Shown in pieces: positions 1 to 9,964 of a stretch of DNA of 35,343 bases (position 1 is its first letter; every line of letters starts with the position of its first letter). Source of the stretch: Chitinophagaceae bacterium (lineage in GTDB: Bacteria > Bacteroidota > Bacteroidia > Chitinophagales > Chitinophagaceae). The DNA is taken from positions 1 to 35,343 of the forward strand of contig JAJTCI010000010.1 in the NCBI GenBank assembly GCA_021323155.1, given 5' to 3'. Made by a program: the position numbers and the translations under genes. A model generated the notes under the pieces. It did not search any database, was not told the DNA's origin, and saw nothing but the letters and a program-made list of their open reading frames with translations.

Positions 1-9
1 GTGATGTAC

Positions 10-2058
10 TTATTGCGGTTTTTTTGCCACCATGGTCAGAATGGTCGCTACACCGGTTAGTTCATCGGTCTCATCCAGCATTTCCACCATCCACTTAACA
101 ATGCCTTTCTCGATATCATCCTCTTCCTTCTTTTCCTGCGAGGTCTTTTCCTTGCAGGTAAAACGTATATATATCTCGGCGCCGGGGTAAACCGGTTTTG
201 TAAAACGCAATTCATCGATGCCGTAGTTCAGCAATACCGGGTTTTTTTCGTAGCTGTCCACAAATAACCCGGCGGCCGCGCTCATGATAAAATAACCATG
301 TGCCACCTGCCGTTCGAACATAGTACCCTTGAAATCAGTTTCTTTGATGTGCGCGTAAAAATGATCTCCACTCAGCTCGGCAAAGCGATCGATGTCTTCC
401 GACGTGATCAGTCTTTTCTCCGTGACCAACTGGTCACCCACCTGCAGTTCTTCAAAATACTTCTTGAACGGATGCTTGCCCGGGTCTTTGCCCTTTGCAT
501 TCTGCTGGTACACATTGCTGATCTCGGTAATGGTGGTGGGTGACCCCTGTATCGCTACCCGTTGCATATAATGCTTTACACCGCGGATGCCGCCCATCTC
601 TTCACCACCACCTGCCCTTCCCGGACCGCCATGCACCAGTAAGGGTAAAGGAGATCCATGCCCGGTGCTTTCTTTCGCGCACTCGTTATTCAGGACCAGT
701 ATCCTTCCATGAAAAGCCGCGGCGCCCAAGACGTATTGTTTCGCGATCTTATTATCCGCTGTCACGATAGAAGACACCAGTGAACCTTTGCCCAGCCTTG
801 ATAAGGCGATCGCTTCATCAATAGATGAATAAGGCATCAGCGTAGACACTGGTCCAAACGCTTCCACCTCGTGCGACTCCATACCCGTAAACGGCTTTTC
901 GTTGAGCAATAACAAAGGACTCATGAAGGCGCCCTTTTCTCCATCCGCGTCAATCACTTCCACGCTGTCGAGGCTACCATATATGATCTGTGACGAGGCC
1001 AGTAATTTCTGCACCTGTTGTTTTACTTCATCCCGCTGGCTCAAGCCGGCAAGGCTGCCCATCCGCACTTTCTCATTCGCCGGGTTACCGATGGCAGTCT
1101 GCGCGAGCGCTTTGCCCAAAGCGATATGCACATCTTCGATCCTGTCCTGCGGCACGAATATCCGCCGGATCGCCGTACACTTCTGCCCGGCCTTTACGGT
1201 CATCTCTTTTTTTACTTCCCTGATGAATATATCCCATTCCGGTACACCTGGCTTTACATCCGATCCAAGCACAATGCAATTGAGCGAATCCGCTTCCATA
1301 TTAAAGGTCACATTCTGCTCCAGTATATTCCGCTGGCTTTTAAGCATCAGCCCGGTAGTGGCAGATCCGGTGAATGTGATCACATCCTGTGACAGCACAT
1401 GGTCGAGCATGTCGCCCGCGGAACCACAAACCAATTGCAAAGCGCCATTCGGTAAAATGCCGGAGGCAGCGATCTCTTTTACCACGGCTTCAGTTAAGAA
1501 CGAGGTGATAGTAGCAGGCTTCACCACTGCAGGGACACCTGCCAGCAGGTTCACCGCAATCTTTTCTAGCATCCCCCAGACCGGGAAATTAAAAGCGTTT
1601 ATGTGAACGGCGATTCCTTCCTTCGGCACCAACAGGTGATGACCCATGAACGTTCCGCCTTTTCCCAACTGGTGACCTTCCCCATCAAGACAAAAGGATT
1701 CATCCGGGAACTTCCGGCGGAGCGAGGCATAAGAGAACAGGTTTCCAATCCCGCCTTCTATATCGATCCAGCTATCGATCTTTGTCGCACCGGTAAGGTA
1801 ACTGATGCTATAAAACTTGTCTAAATGCTTCCTCAGGTGGAGCGCCACTGCCTTAAGCATCAGTCCGCGTTCCTGGAAAGTTAATTTGCGTAACGCGGGG
1901 CCGCCTATGACCCTTCCATAGTCCAATACCGAAGCGAAATCCAGTCCTTTTGTACTCGCATGGGCCACCACCTCACCGCTAACGGCATTGTATAAAGGTT
2001 GTCCCGCGCCGTCTCCCGTAACCCAGCTACCAGTTATATAGTTCTCCAGTTTTTGCAT
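10..2058 (-). CDS. paaZ: Bifunctional phenylacetate-degradation protein PaaZ (oxepin-CoA hydrolase / aldehyde dehydrogenase)
   Basis: This 682-aa protein matches the length of E. coli PaaZ (681 aa). The N-terminal ~510 residues are an aldehyde dehydrogenase domain with the active-site stretch GQKCTAIRR (Cys near residue 295) and the NMEAD segment carrying the general-base Glu. The C-terminal ~140 residues are a MaoC-type hot-dog hydratase domain, with SGDHFYAH and VAHGYF motifs. In the family, the MaoC domain opens the oxepin-CoA ring hydrolytically and the dehydrogenase domain oxidises the resulting aldehyde to 3-oxo-5,6-dehydrosuberyl-CoA in the cytoplasm. No other paa gene is visible, but the stop lies 10 bp from the window edge, so the rest of a paa cluster could lie to the left. 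The ATG at 2058 lies about 20 bp below a clear promoter. The reading frame is intact. Confidence 0.95.
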   Translation of the reverse strand: MQKLENYITGSWVTGDGAGQPLYNAVSGEVVAHASTKGLDFASVLDYGRVIGGPALRKLTFQERGLMLKAVALHLRKHLDKFYSISYLTGATKIDSWIDIEGGIGNLFSYASLRRKFPDESFCLDGEGHQLGKGGTFMGHHLLVPKEGIAVHINAFNFPVWGMLEKIAVNLLAGVPAVVKPATITSFLTEAVVKEIAASGILPNGALQLVCGSAGDMLDHVLSQDVITFTGSATTGLMLKSQRNILEQNVTFNMEADSLNCIVLGSDVKPGVPEWDIFIREVKKEMTVKAGQKCTAIRRIFVPQDRIEDVHIALGKALAQTAIGNPANEKVRMGSLAGLSQRDEVKQQVQKLLASSQIIYGSLDSVEVIDADGEKGAFMSPLLLLNEKPFTGMESHEVEAFGPVSTLMPYSSIDEAIALSRLGKGSLVSSIVTADNKIAKQYVLGAAAFHGRILVLNNECAKESTGHGSPLPLLVHGGPGRAGGGEEMGGIRGVKHYMQRVAIQGSPTTITEISNVYQQNAKGKDPGKHPFKKYFEELQVGDQLVTEKRLITSEDIDRFAELSGDHFYAHIKETDFKGTMFERQVAHGYFIMSAAAGLFVDSYEKNPVLLNYGIDELRFTKPVYPGAEIYIRFTCKEKTSQEKKEEDDIEKGIVKWMVEMLDETDELTGVATILTMVAKKPQ

Positions 2059-2077
2059 ATCAATCGTTTGAACCGGG

Positions 2078-2104
2078 CAAAGCTAATAATTGCACCATAA
2101 CAAA
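2078..2104 (-). promoter_or_regulatory. Bacteroidota-type promoter of paaZ
   Basis: On the minus strand 2085-2078 reads TAGCTTTG, an exact match to the Bacteroidota -7 consensus TAnnTTTG. A TTTG at 2104-2101 could be the -33 element, although the 15-bp spacing is shorter than usual. The start codon of paaZ begins about 20 bp downstream, giving a very short leader. Confidence 0.55.
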
Positions 2105-2178
2105 ATCAGCATTTTATAGCGGCTAGCATGCAATTTGCACAGCTGTGACCGGGAAGCGATTCCCCATGAATAAGTATT

Positions 2179-2676
2179 ATGGCAAAAAAGAACAAACGAC
2201 TGAACCGATTCTTTGATAAGTTTTCTACGCGGGTCACCAAGATCACCGGGAGCCTCTGGGCTTTTATCGTGGCTGTGGTCCTGATCCTCGTTTGGGCATT
2301 AACCGGCCCTTTGTTCGGATTTTCTGACACCTGGCAACTGGTGATAAACACCGGTACTACCATCGTCACGTTCTTAATGGTGTTCATCATCCAGCAGACG
2401 CAGAACAAGGACACTACGGCAATTCACCTCAAGTTGAATGAACTCATCGCTTCCAATAAAATGGCCAGCAACCGGCTTGTAGACGCGGAAGACCTGACCG
2501 ATGAAGAACTGCAGGTGCTCAAGAAATTCTATGTCCGTCTTGGTAACCTCGCTGAAGAAGAGGGTGATATTCACGCCACCCATACTATTGAAGAGGCTGA
2601 AGACCTCCAGGAAGAAAAATCCCGGACAAGAAGCAAGACAAAGCAGAAGGCGGGTTCTACTGCAAAAAAACGGTAA
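2179..2676 (+). CDS. Low-affinity iron permease family membrane protein
   Basis: This 165-aa protein resembles the bacterial low-affinity iron permease family (Pfam PF04120, related to part of yeast Fet4). Two hydrophobic segments are visible, at about residues 24-47 (GSLWAFIVAVVLILVWALTG) and 52-72 (WQLVINTGTTIVTFLMVFII). They are followed by the family-typical QNTQN-like stretch (QQTQNKDTTAIHLKLNELI) and an acidic then Lys/Arg-rich cytoplasmic tail of about 60 residues. Metal transport by these short bacterial members is inferred from family membership and has not been shown by the sequence. It is divergent from paaZ and stands alone; the next gene starts 139 bp on. No terminator was recognised after it. 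Confidence 0.8.
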   Translation: MAKKNKRLNRFFDKFSTRVTKITGSLWAFIVAVVLILVWALTGPLFGFSDTWQLVINTGTTIVTFLMVFIIQQTQNKDTTAIHLKLNELIASNKMASNRLVDAEDLTDEELQVLKKFYVRLGNLAEEEGDIHATHTIEEAEDLQEEKSRTRSKTKQKAGSTAKKR

Positions 2677-2815
2677 TCACCTGTCCCGCACATCTTTTTT
2701 GAAACGACCGTTTTACCCCATCCCATATTCACCCATTTATCCATCTCTAAATCGGTGGTATCCAAATGTGGTTATCTTTAGGCCCGTTTAAATTCTAATT
2801 TCAAGGAGAGACTGA

Positions 2816-3865
2816 ATGCAACAGCTTTTTCGGCTTTTAATGATTGTATTATTGGCCGCTTCATGTGGGGACGGCGACAAAAAAAAGGTGACCGTTACGA
2901 CTACCCAGCAACAGCCACCGGTGATGGTGGATGTGATCCTTGCTGGCTACCAGCCGCTCTCGAACACAATAGAAGCAAATGGTACCGTGGTGGCCAACGA
3001 GACAACAGAGCTGAGGCCTGAAGTCAGCGGACGGCTTACTTACCTTAATATACCCGAAGGCCGCGCGGTAGGAAAAGGAACCGTGCTTGCCCGGATCAAC
3101 GATGCCGACCTCCAGGCGCAACTGAGGAAGCTTCGTTCACAGTTGGTGCTTGCACAGAAAACAGAAGAGCGCTTCCGGAAACTGCTGGAAGTGGAAGGCA
3201 TCAACAGGGCGGATTATGACGTCGCGCTGAACCAGGTGAATACTTTAAAAGCCGACATAAACGTGGTTCAGGCTGATATCAGCCGGACCGTGGTGCGGGC
3301 GCCTTTCAGTGGTACTATCGGCCTTCGAAACGTGAGTCCCGGCGCTTACGTAACCCCGCAAACTGTATTGGCAACCATTCAACAAGTGAACCGCTCCAAG
3401 ATAGATTTCACCCTACCCGAAATATACGCGGGTGTTGTAACAAAAGGCCGAACCGTCGTGGTAGAGGTCAGCCCGACCGAAAAACGCAGGGCGACGATCC
3501 TGGCAGTTGAGCCGCAGGCAAGCACTGCTACGAGAAATCTTACTGTGCGCGCGATCATTGACAATGGCGTGCTAAATCCCGGAACTTTTGTAAAAGTGTT
3601 GATCGAGGCGGGATCGAAAGCGCAAACGATCATGGTGCCAAGCAGCGCCATTATACCGGACGCGAAGTCAAAGAAAGTGATCGTCGCAAAGAACGGTAAA
3701 GGCATTATGACCACTGTTGAAACAGGCCTGCGGACCGCTTCCGGGGTGGAGATCACAAGCGGGTTGAACATCGGCGATTCAGTGGTGGTGACGGGTGTTT
3801 TATATGTAAGGCCTGCTTCAGTAGTTAAGGTGCGAAGCGTAAAGAAACTGGAAGAGATTTTATAG
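2816..3865 (+). CDS. RND efflux periplasmic adaptor (membrane-fusion protein), lipoprotein
   Basis: This 349-aa membrane-fusion protein is the first gene of a tripartite efflux operon. It has a lipoprotein signal (LLAASC, Cys17), so it is probably anchored in the inner membrane. The order is then a biotinyl/lipoyl half-motif (RPEVSGRLTYLNIPEGRAVG), a coiled-coil hairpin (about residues 95-150), the second lipoyl half (VVRAPFSGTIGLRNVSPGAYV), and a beta-barrel and membrane-proximal domain ending in VVTGVLYVRPASVVKV. The adaptor links the inner-membrane pump to the outer-membrane channel. The start is supported by an AAGGAG about 8 bp upstream. TATCTTTA at 2773-2780 is a one-mismatch -7 element. 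The permease begins 47 bp downstream. Substrate cannot be told from sequence. Confidence 0.93.
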   Translation: MQQLFRLLMIVLLAASCGDGDKKKVTVTTTQQQPPVMVDVILAGYQPLSNTIEANGTVVANETTELRPEVSGRLTYLNIPEGRAVGKGTVLARINDADLQAQLRKLRSQLVLAQKTEERFRKLLEVEGINRADYDVALNQVNTLKADINVVQADISRTVVRAPFSGTIGLRNVSPGAYVTPQTVLATIQQVNRSKIDFTLPEIYAGVVTKGRTVVVEVSPTEKRRATILAVEPQASTATRNLTVRAIIDNGVLNPGTFVKVLIEAGSKAQTIMVPSSAIIPDAKSKKVIVAKNGKGIMTTVETGLRTASGVEITSGLNIGDSVVVTGVLYVRPASVVKVRSVKKLEEIL

Positions 3866-3912
3866 TGGGGAATAAAAGAAAGACACACAGCACAGTGTCG
3901 GGAGAATAAGCG

Positions 3913-6900
3913 ATGAACATTTCAGAATTATCACTGCGGCGACCGGTTCTCGCGGTTGTCATGAATATACTCATCCTGCTCTTTGGTGCAGTGGGATACA
4001 CCCATTGATCCGCCGATCGTGAATGTGCGGACGACTTACACGGGTGCGAATTCAGACATCATCGAAACGCAGATCACAGAACCACTGGAGAAAGCGATCA
4101 ACGGTATCCCTGGTATCCGCACCATTTCATCTTCCAGCTCACAAAGCTCCAGCAACATCACCGTTGAATTTGAACTCAGCGCCGACCTTGAAGCTGCCGC
4201 GAACGACGTGCGGGACAAGGTGAGCCAGGCGCAGCGAAGCCTGCCGCAGGATATTGACGCGCCACCGGTGGTGAGCAAGGCCGATGCGAATAGCGACTTT
4301 ATCATATTGCTGGCCGCGCAGAGTCCCAGCAAAGGGTTGATGGAACTAAGCGACTATGCGGAGAATGTGCTGATGGAGCGATTCCAGACGATCTCACAGG
4401 TGAGCGCGGTGAACATCTTTGGCCAGAAGCGCCCTTCGATGCGTATCTGGATGGATCCCGACAAACTCAACTCTTACAATATTTCTTTCCGTGATGTACG
4501 GACGACGCTGGACCGCGAGAACGTAGAGATACCATCAGGAAAGATCTATGGTGAGAGTACCGAGCTCACGATACGTACGCTGGGAAGGCTTACTACCGAA
4601 GAAGATTTCCGGACACTCATCCTGCGGGAAGACTCGGCCGGCATCATCCGGCTGGGCGATGTGGCAAAAGTAGAGGTGGGCCCGGAAAATGAAGAGTTCA
4701 GCTGGAAGCTGAACGGGTTGAACGCGGTTGGTCTTGCCATCATTCCACAACCGGGCGCGAACTATATCGAGATATCAGACGAGTTCAATAAGCGATTAGA
4801 GGAGCTGAAGCGTTCGGAAAAGAGTGATATTGATCTTACGGTATTGATCGACACCACTAAAAATGTAAGACGGTCCATCAAGGAGGTGGAGGAAACTTTG
4901 CTGATTTCTTTCAGTCTGGTAGTACTCGTGATCCTTTTCTTCTTCCGGAACTTCCTGATCGCCATCCGCCCGTTGATAGATATCCCGATTTCCCTGGTAG
5001 CCACCTTCTTCATAATGTACATCGCGGGTTTCTCCATCAACGTGCTCACATTGCTGGGCATCGTATTGGCGACCGGGTTGGTGGTGGATGACGGGATCGT
5101 GGTGACCGAAAATATTTTCCGTAAAATGGAGCAAGGCTTTCCGATCAGAAAGGCGGCATTGGAAGGCAGTAAGGAAATCTTCTTTGCCGTTATTTCCACA
5201 TCCATTACGCTGGCCATCGTTTTCTTACCGGTAATATTCCTTGAAGGATTCGTAGGAAGTTTATTCCGGGAGTTCGGTATCGTGGTGGCGGGAGCGGTAC
5301 TGGTGTCGGCCTTCGTCTCACTCACCATCACGCCGGTATTGAACGTGGTGCTCACCCGGAACAACCGGTCCGGACATGGTAAATTTTATGAGAAAACGGA
5401 GTTCATTTTCCGTGGGATGGAGAACGGCTACATGCGCATGCTCAAAGGATTCCTCCGCGTGCGGTGGATGGCCTGGGTGATCGTATTGGTCTGTGCGGGG
5501 GTCATTTATTTTATCGGTAAGGATATGCCAAGCGAACTTGCCCCGATGGAAGATAAAAGCAGTGTCCGGTTCCAGCTCTCCGGCCCTGAAGGCGCGAGCT
5601 ATGGTTATATGACAACTGTAGGGGAAAGGCTGGTGAATTTCCTTTACGATTCAGTGCCCGAACGCACGTTCACGTTCGGCGCCATCCCCGGTTTTGGATC
5701 GGGTGGTTTGAACAGCGGTACCGCGCGACTGGGTTTAAGTGCGCCCAATGAAAGAAATCGTAGCCAGAGTGATATCGTCAAAGATCTCAACAGGAAATTA
5801 TCCAGGTTCAACGAACTGCGGATATTCGCTGTTGAAGAGCAAACCATCTCTGTCGGGTTGGGATCCAGAGGCGCCTTGCCGGTACAATTCATTTTACAGA
5901 ACCTGGACTTTGAAAAAATAAAAGCGGTCGTTCCTAAGTTCCTGGAGGAAGCGCGAAAGAACCCAACGTTTGGAAACGTAGATGTGAACCTGAAGTTCAA
6001 TAAGCCCGAATTGGAGCTGACCATCGACCGTATGCGCGCAAAGGACCTCGGCTTATCCATATCAGATGTCGCGGAGGTGGTGCAGAGCGCGTTCAGTGGC
6101 CGGCGCGTTGGTTACTATACCACCAACGGCCGTCAATACCAGGTGATCTCACAGGTGGAATTGGAAAACCGTGAAACGCCCTCCGACATATCGCGGTTGT
6201 ATGTACGCAATAACCGGAATGAGAATATACCATTAAGCGCCGTGGTGAAGATCGAAGAATCTTCCAACCCGCCAACGCTTTACCATTACAATCGCTTCCG
6301 GTCGGCAACTATTACCGCCTCGCTCGCCGAAGGCAAGACCATCGGCGATGGGGTGGAAGCAATGCGATCGATCGCGAACGGCTTGCTTGACGAGAGTTTC
6401 CAGACATCGCTCGGTGGACCTTCGAGGGATTACGCGGAAAGCTCTTCCAATACAATGTTCGCTTTATTTCTCGCCCTTGGGTTGATCTACCTGGTACTCG
6501 CCGCCCAGTTCGAAAGTTTCCTGGACCCGATCACCATCATGTTCACGATTTTATTTGCGCTGGCGGGCGCGCTGCTCACGCTCTGGATATTCGGTCAAAC
6601 ACTTAATATCTTCTCACAGATCGGGATGATCATGCTAGTCGGGCTGGCGACCAAGAACGGTATCCTCATCGTGGAATTCGCCAATAAGAAAAGAGAGAAT
6701 GGCTTATCGAGATATGACGCGGTACTCGAAGCTTCGGCGCAACGGATGCGGCCGATCCTGATGACCAGTCTTGCAACCGCACTTGGAGCTTTGCCTATCG
6801 CAATGAGCATCGGTGCCGCGGCGACCAGCCGGATCCCGCTGGGTATCGTGATCGTTGGTGGCGTGATACTATCGATGCTGCTCACCTTGTTCGCCATCCC

Positions 6901-6961
6901 GGCCATTTATACATACATTTCAGGTAAACGAAAAGTAAAGACCACCGAGATCACAGAGTAA
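3913..6961 (+). pseudogene. RND efflux inner-membrane permease (AcrB/HAE1-type), frameshifted near the 5' end
   Basis: Starting from ATG 3913 the first 30 residues are a normal RND N-terminus (MNISELSLRRPVLAVV...FGAVGYT), then the frame meets TGA at 4006. The rest of the protein reads in another frame from IDPPIVNVRTTYTGAN (4004) to the stop at 6961, about 985 residues. Homologues carry roughly nine residues (FLGVREYPA-like) between GYT and IDPPIV, so about 26 bp appear to be missing. Repair would give about 1024 aa, normal for the family. Proton-relay residues are present: the Asp pair in GLVVDDGIVVTEN (TM4) and the Lys in GLATKNGILIVEFAN (TM10). The downstream frame could start at TTG 3983, giving 992 aa, but that product would lack TM1. 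The gene lies between its adaptor and TolC partner. A sequencing or assembly error cannot be excluded. Confidence 0.9.
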
Positions 6962-6974
6962 AGAAATACGCCAG

Positions 6975-8267
6975 ATGAGAAGATGCCTCGTGATATTAGT
7001 CTTGATGATCGCCGCACCCGGCTTCGGGCAGCGGGTGCTTACGCTTCGTGAAGCGATCGATTCCGCTTTGAAAAATAATCTTGACATAGCGATCGCCCGA
7101 ACCGATGTGGAAGCTACCGTGGTCAATAACCATATCAGCGTGGCCGGTGGGATCCCTTCTGTAACGGGAACGATCAATAGCCAGGAACAGGTGACCGCTG
7201 TAAATCAAAAATTAAACTCCGGCCAGGAGATCAATCGCAGCAGCGCGGCCTCGAACAGTACACAGGTGGGTATTACCGCGAGCATGCTGGTATTTAACGG
7301 GTGGAGGGTAGTCGCCACCAAAAAACGCCTGGAAGAATTGCAGAAGTTGAGCGAAGCACAACTGGCGGCGCAGATACTGAACGTGGTGGCAAACGTGATG
7401 CTGAGCTATTATGACGTAGTCCGCCAGGGAGATTACCTTAATACGCTCGACTTCTCGCTGACCCTTGCAAAAAAACGCCTGGAGATATTCAATATCAGGA
7501 AGGAAGTAGGCCTCGCCAATAATGCGGACATCTTCCAGGCACAGATCGACGTGAATACCATACTCCAGAACATCGCTTCGCAACAATTGGTATTGAGCCA
7601 GGCGAAGATCGACCTGATGGACCTGATGGATACAAACGATTCGTCCTTCCGTGTAAGTGACACTATTATTGTTGATGAAACAATTTCACTGCAGCCGGTG
7701 CTGGAAGTGTTGCAGCGTAACCCCGAGGTGCTGGTAGCTGAACAGCAGGTCCTCGTGAACGAACAGTTGGCAAAAGAAACGAGGGCCCAACGTTACCCGG
7801 CCGTTCGCGTAAACGGGGGTTATAACTTCAACCGGAACCAGAACGCTGCCGGCCTCACTTTGCTGAACCAGAGTTATGGCCCTTTTATCGGGTTGAATGT
7901 ACAGGTGCCGATATTCAACGGTGGCGCAACGAGGCGGCAGGTGAAAGTGGCGGAGATCAATACCACTATCGCGCGGCTACAGAAGGAAAATGTTTTGTCT
8001 TCACTGCAGTCCGCCGCGCTGCGTGCATTTGAATCTTACCGGAATACGCTCATCCAGCTGCAGCACGAAAAGGAGAATTACGAGTTATCGAGGAAGCTCG
8101 TCGACCTTACATTGCAACGCTTTTCCCTCAGCGTCGCTACGATCATTGAAGTAAGAGAAGCGCAACGCAGCTTCGAAGAGACCGGTTTCCGGCTGGTAAA
8201 CCTTGCGTATGCGGCCAAAGTCGCCGAGATCGAACTGAAAAGACTCTCGGGCAACTTGCCGCTTTGA
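6975..8267 (+). CDS. TolC family outer-membrane efflux channel protein
   Basis: This 430-aa protein has a Sec signal peptide (about residues 1-19, ending PGFGQ) and the long alpha-helical periplasmic hairpins of the outer-membrane efflux protein family (PF02321). The two homologous halves are visible. Each has coiled-coil stretches rich in Gln/Leu/Ala (for example NNADIFQAQIDVNTILQN) followed by short barrel strands, and the second half contains YGPFIGLNVQVPIFNGG. It begins 13 bp after the permease stop, so adaptor, permease and channel form one operon. Together they would span both membranes, if the permease frame is intact in vivo. The protein ends in a conserved ELKRLSGNLPL tail. Confidence 0.93.
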   Translation: MRRCLVILVLMIAAPGFGQRVLTLREAIDSALKNNLDIAIARTDVEATVVNNHISVAGGIPSVTGTINSQEQVTAVNQKLNSGQEINRSSAASNSTQVGITASMLVFNGWRVVATKKRLEELQKLSEAQLAAQILNVVANVMLSYYDVVRQGDYLNTLDFSLTLAKKRLEIFNIRKEVGLANNADIFQAQIDVNTILQNIASQQLVLSQAKIDLMDLMDTNDSSFRVSDTIIVDETISLQPVLEVLQRNPEVLVAEQQVLVNEQLAKETRAQRYPAVRVNGGYNFNRNQNAAGLTLLNQSYGPFIGLNVQVPIFNGGATRRQVKVAEINTTIARLQKENVLSSLQSAALRAFESYRNTLIQLQHEKENYELSRKLVDLTLQRFSLSVATIIEVREAQRSFEETGFRLVNLAYAAKVAEIELKRLSGNLPL

Positions 8268-8525
8268 TCCTTTCAGCACCTTTTAAGCGTTTTTCAAATC
8301 CGCTTTAAGTAAGTTCTCCTTATACAAGCGTAGTTTTGTGTTGTAATCGAAGCTATCAAGGCCATATAAGCTGCTTAAGTAGAAAAGTTCCTTTTTATCC
8401 TGATACCCGCTTTACTGTTTTTGCTGCGATAAGATAGCCGGTTACAAGGTCTTAATAGAAAACCCCCATTTCCCCCCAATCCTGTTTACGCCTTAGACCC
8501 TTTTAAAAAACACCTCCCCCGAAGT

Positions 8526-8533
8526 TATATTTG
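8526..8533 (+). promoter_or_regulatory. -7 promoter element of the aminotransferase gene
   Basis: TATATTTG matches TAnnTTTG exactly. A TTTT at 8501-8504 sits 21 bp upstream where TTTG is expected. The GTG start is at 8551, so the leader would be only about 10 nt. A second exact -7 match, TAGTTTTG at 8331-8338, lies further upstream without an obvious gene of its own. Confidence 0.5.
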
Positions 8534-8550
8534 CGGCTTAAATATTTGCC

Positions 8551-9702
8551 GTGATAAGTCTGCATTCAAAATTGCCTGACGTAGGCATTACCATCTTCAC
8601 TGTAATGAACCAGCTGGGCGCCCAGCATAACGCTGTCAATCTCGGGCAGGGATTTCCTGACTTCCCAATGAGCAGCCAACTGACCGATCTCGTGAATAAA
8701 GCGATGAGGGATGGGTTCAACCAATATACCCATATGAATGGCTTACCCTTGTTAAGGGAACGCATCGCGGCGAAAGTCCAGAAATTATACAGTACGTCTA
8801 TCGATCCTGAGACACAGGTCACCATAACGCCAGGAGGTACTTATGCTATCTATACAGCGCTTACCGCGGCATTGCAACCGGGAGACGAAGTGATCGTGTT
8901 CGAGCCTGCGTACGACAGCTATATCCCGAATATAGAAGTGAACGGCGCGAAAGCCGTGTTGATCTCGCTTGCATTCACGGACTATTCCATCCCATGGGAT
9001 GAAGTAAGGCAAAAGATCACGGCAAAGACCCGGATGATCATGGTCAACACGCCGCAGAACCCTACAGGAAGCGTACTAGGCGAAAACGATATTGAACAGT
9101 TGAGAGCGATCACGGCAGGGACCGGTATCATGATCTTAAGTGACGAAGTATATGAGCATCTCATTTTTGACGATATACCACATTATAGTATCCTCCGCTA
9201 CCCCGACCTGCTGGAAAGAAGTTTTGTTTGTTTCTCCTTTGGTAAAACATACCATTGCACCGGTTGGAAGCTGGGCTATTGTATTTCCTCCGCGGAACTC
9301 ATGAAGGAATTCAGGAAGGTGCATCAGTTCAATTGCTTCACCTGTATCACGCCATTCCAGGTAGCATTAGCGGAATACATGCAGGACGAGGAAGCGTATT
9401 TATCCCTGCCCAAATTCTACCAGAGGAAAAGAGACTTTTTTGCCAGTCTCATGAAGGCTACGCCTTTCAAGCCAATGGTGAGCCACGGTAGTTACTTTCA
9501 ATGTTATAGCTATTCTCATCTCTCCGAAGAGAGCGATAAGGACTTCGCCTTGCGCCTGATCAGGGATTATGGCATCGTTACCATCCCCGTTTCGGCTTTT
9601 TACAAGAATGGGAAGGATGACAAAGCGCTTCGGTTCTGCTTCGCGAAAAAGGAAGAGACTTTGGAAAAAGCAGTTGAAAAGCTCGTGAAATTCCCTTCTT
9701 GA
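8551..9702 (+). CDS. PLP-dependent aminotransferase, methionine/kynurenine aminotransferase type (YbdL-like)
   Basis: This 383-aa fold-type I aminotransferase is close in length to E. coli YbdL (386 aa). Visible class I/II motifs are the N-terminal NLGQGFPDFP, the glycine-rich TPGGTYAIYTAL cofactor-phosphate region, NTPQNPTGSVL, SDEVYEHLIFD, and SFGKTYHCTGWKLGY, whose Lys forms the Schiff base. The family transfers amino groups from methionine, aromatic amino acids or kynurenine to 2-oxo acids in the cytoplasm, and in some bacteria completes methionine salvage. No other methionine-salvage gene is nearby, so substrate is open. The start is a GTG placed just after a strong promoter; the next in-frame ATG would cut into the conserved N-terminus. 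Confidence 0.92.
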   Translation: MISLHSKLPDVGITIFTVMNQLGAQHNAVNLGQGFPDFPMSSQLTDLVNKAMRDGFNQYTHMNGLPLLRERIAAKVQKLYSTSIDPETQVTITPGGTYAIYTALTAALQPGDEVIVFEPAYDSYIPNIEVNGAKAVLISLAFTDYSIPWDEVRQKITAKTRMIMVNTPQNPTGSVLGENDIEQLRAITAGTGIMILSDEVYEHLIFDDIPHYSILRYPDLLERSFVCFSFGKTYHCTGWKLGYCISSAELMKEFRKVHQFNCFTCITPFQVALAEYMQDEEAYLSLPKFYQRKRDFFASLMKATPFKPMVSHGSYFQCYSYSHLSEESDKDFALRLIRDYGIVTIPVSAFYKNGKDDKALRFCFAKKEETLEKAVEKLVKFPS

Positions 9703-9832
9703 TGCTTAGATAAGTTAAACGGATGCCCCATTTGGGTGCGTGAGCGGGTACTTACAATGAAGCGGGCACTACCTCGTTTAAGATAACGGAATTAAGTAGT
9801 ACAATTTCTCATCCCTTGGTCCTGAAACTATC

Positions 9833-9865
9833 GGCGGAAGGTTCTCCTTCCGCCTTGTTGTTTTT
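9833..9865 (+). terminator. Strong rho-independent terminator
   Basis: GGCGGAAGG (9833-9841) and CCTTCCGCC (9846-9854) form a perfect 9-bp GC-rich stem with a 4-nt loop, followed by TTGTTGTTTTT. It lies 130 bp after the aminotransferase stop. The segment 9703-9832 is therefore either a long 3' untranslated region or contains a short separate RNA. Confidence 0.85.
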
Positions 9866-9964
9866 ATAAGGCACCAGCGCCTGGTTTATCCCACCACTTC
9901 TTCTAAACCCTTCCTCTCCATCTGAGCTAATCAATCTTAACCGCATACTGATCGCGAACTATAG

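Noticed and set aside
902..1606. 234-aa plus-strand open frame inside paaZ
   Set aside because: It is antisense to the conserved aldehyde dehydrogenase domain, with no plausible product.
4762..5364. 200-aa open frame opposite the RND permease gene
   Set aside because: It is a shadow of the transmembrane-coding region of the permease; the plus-strand protein has clear family motifs there.
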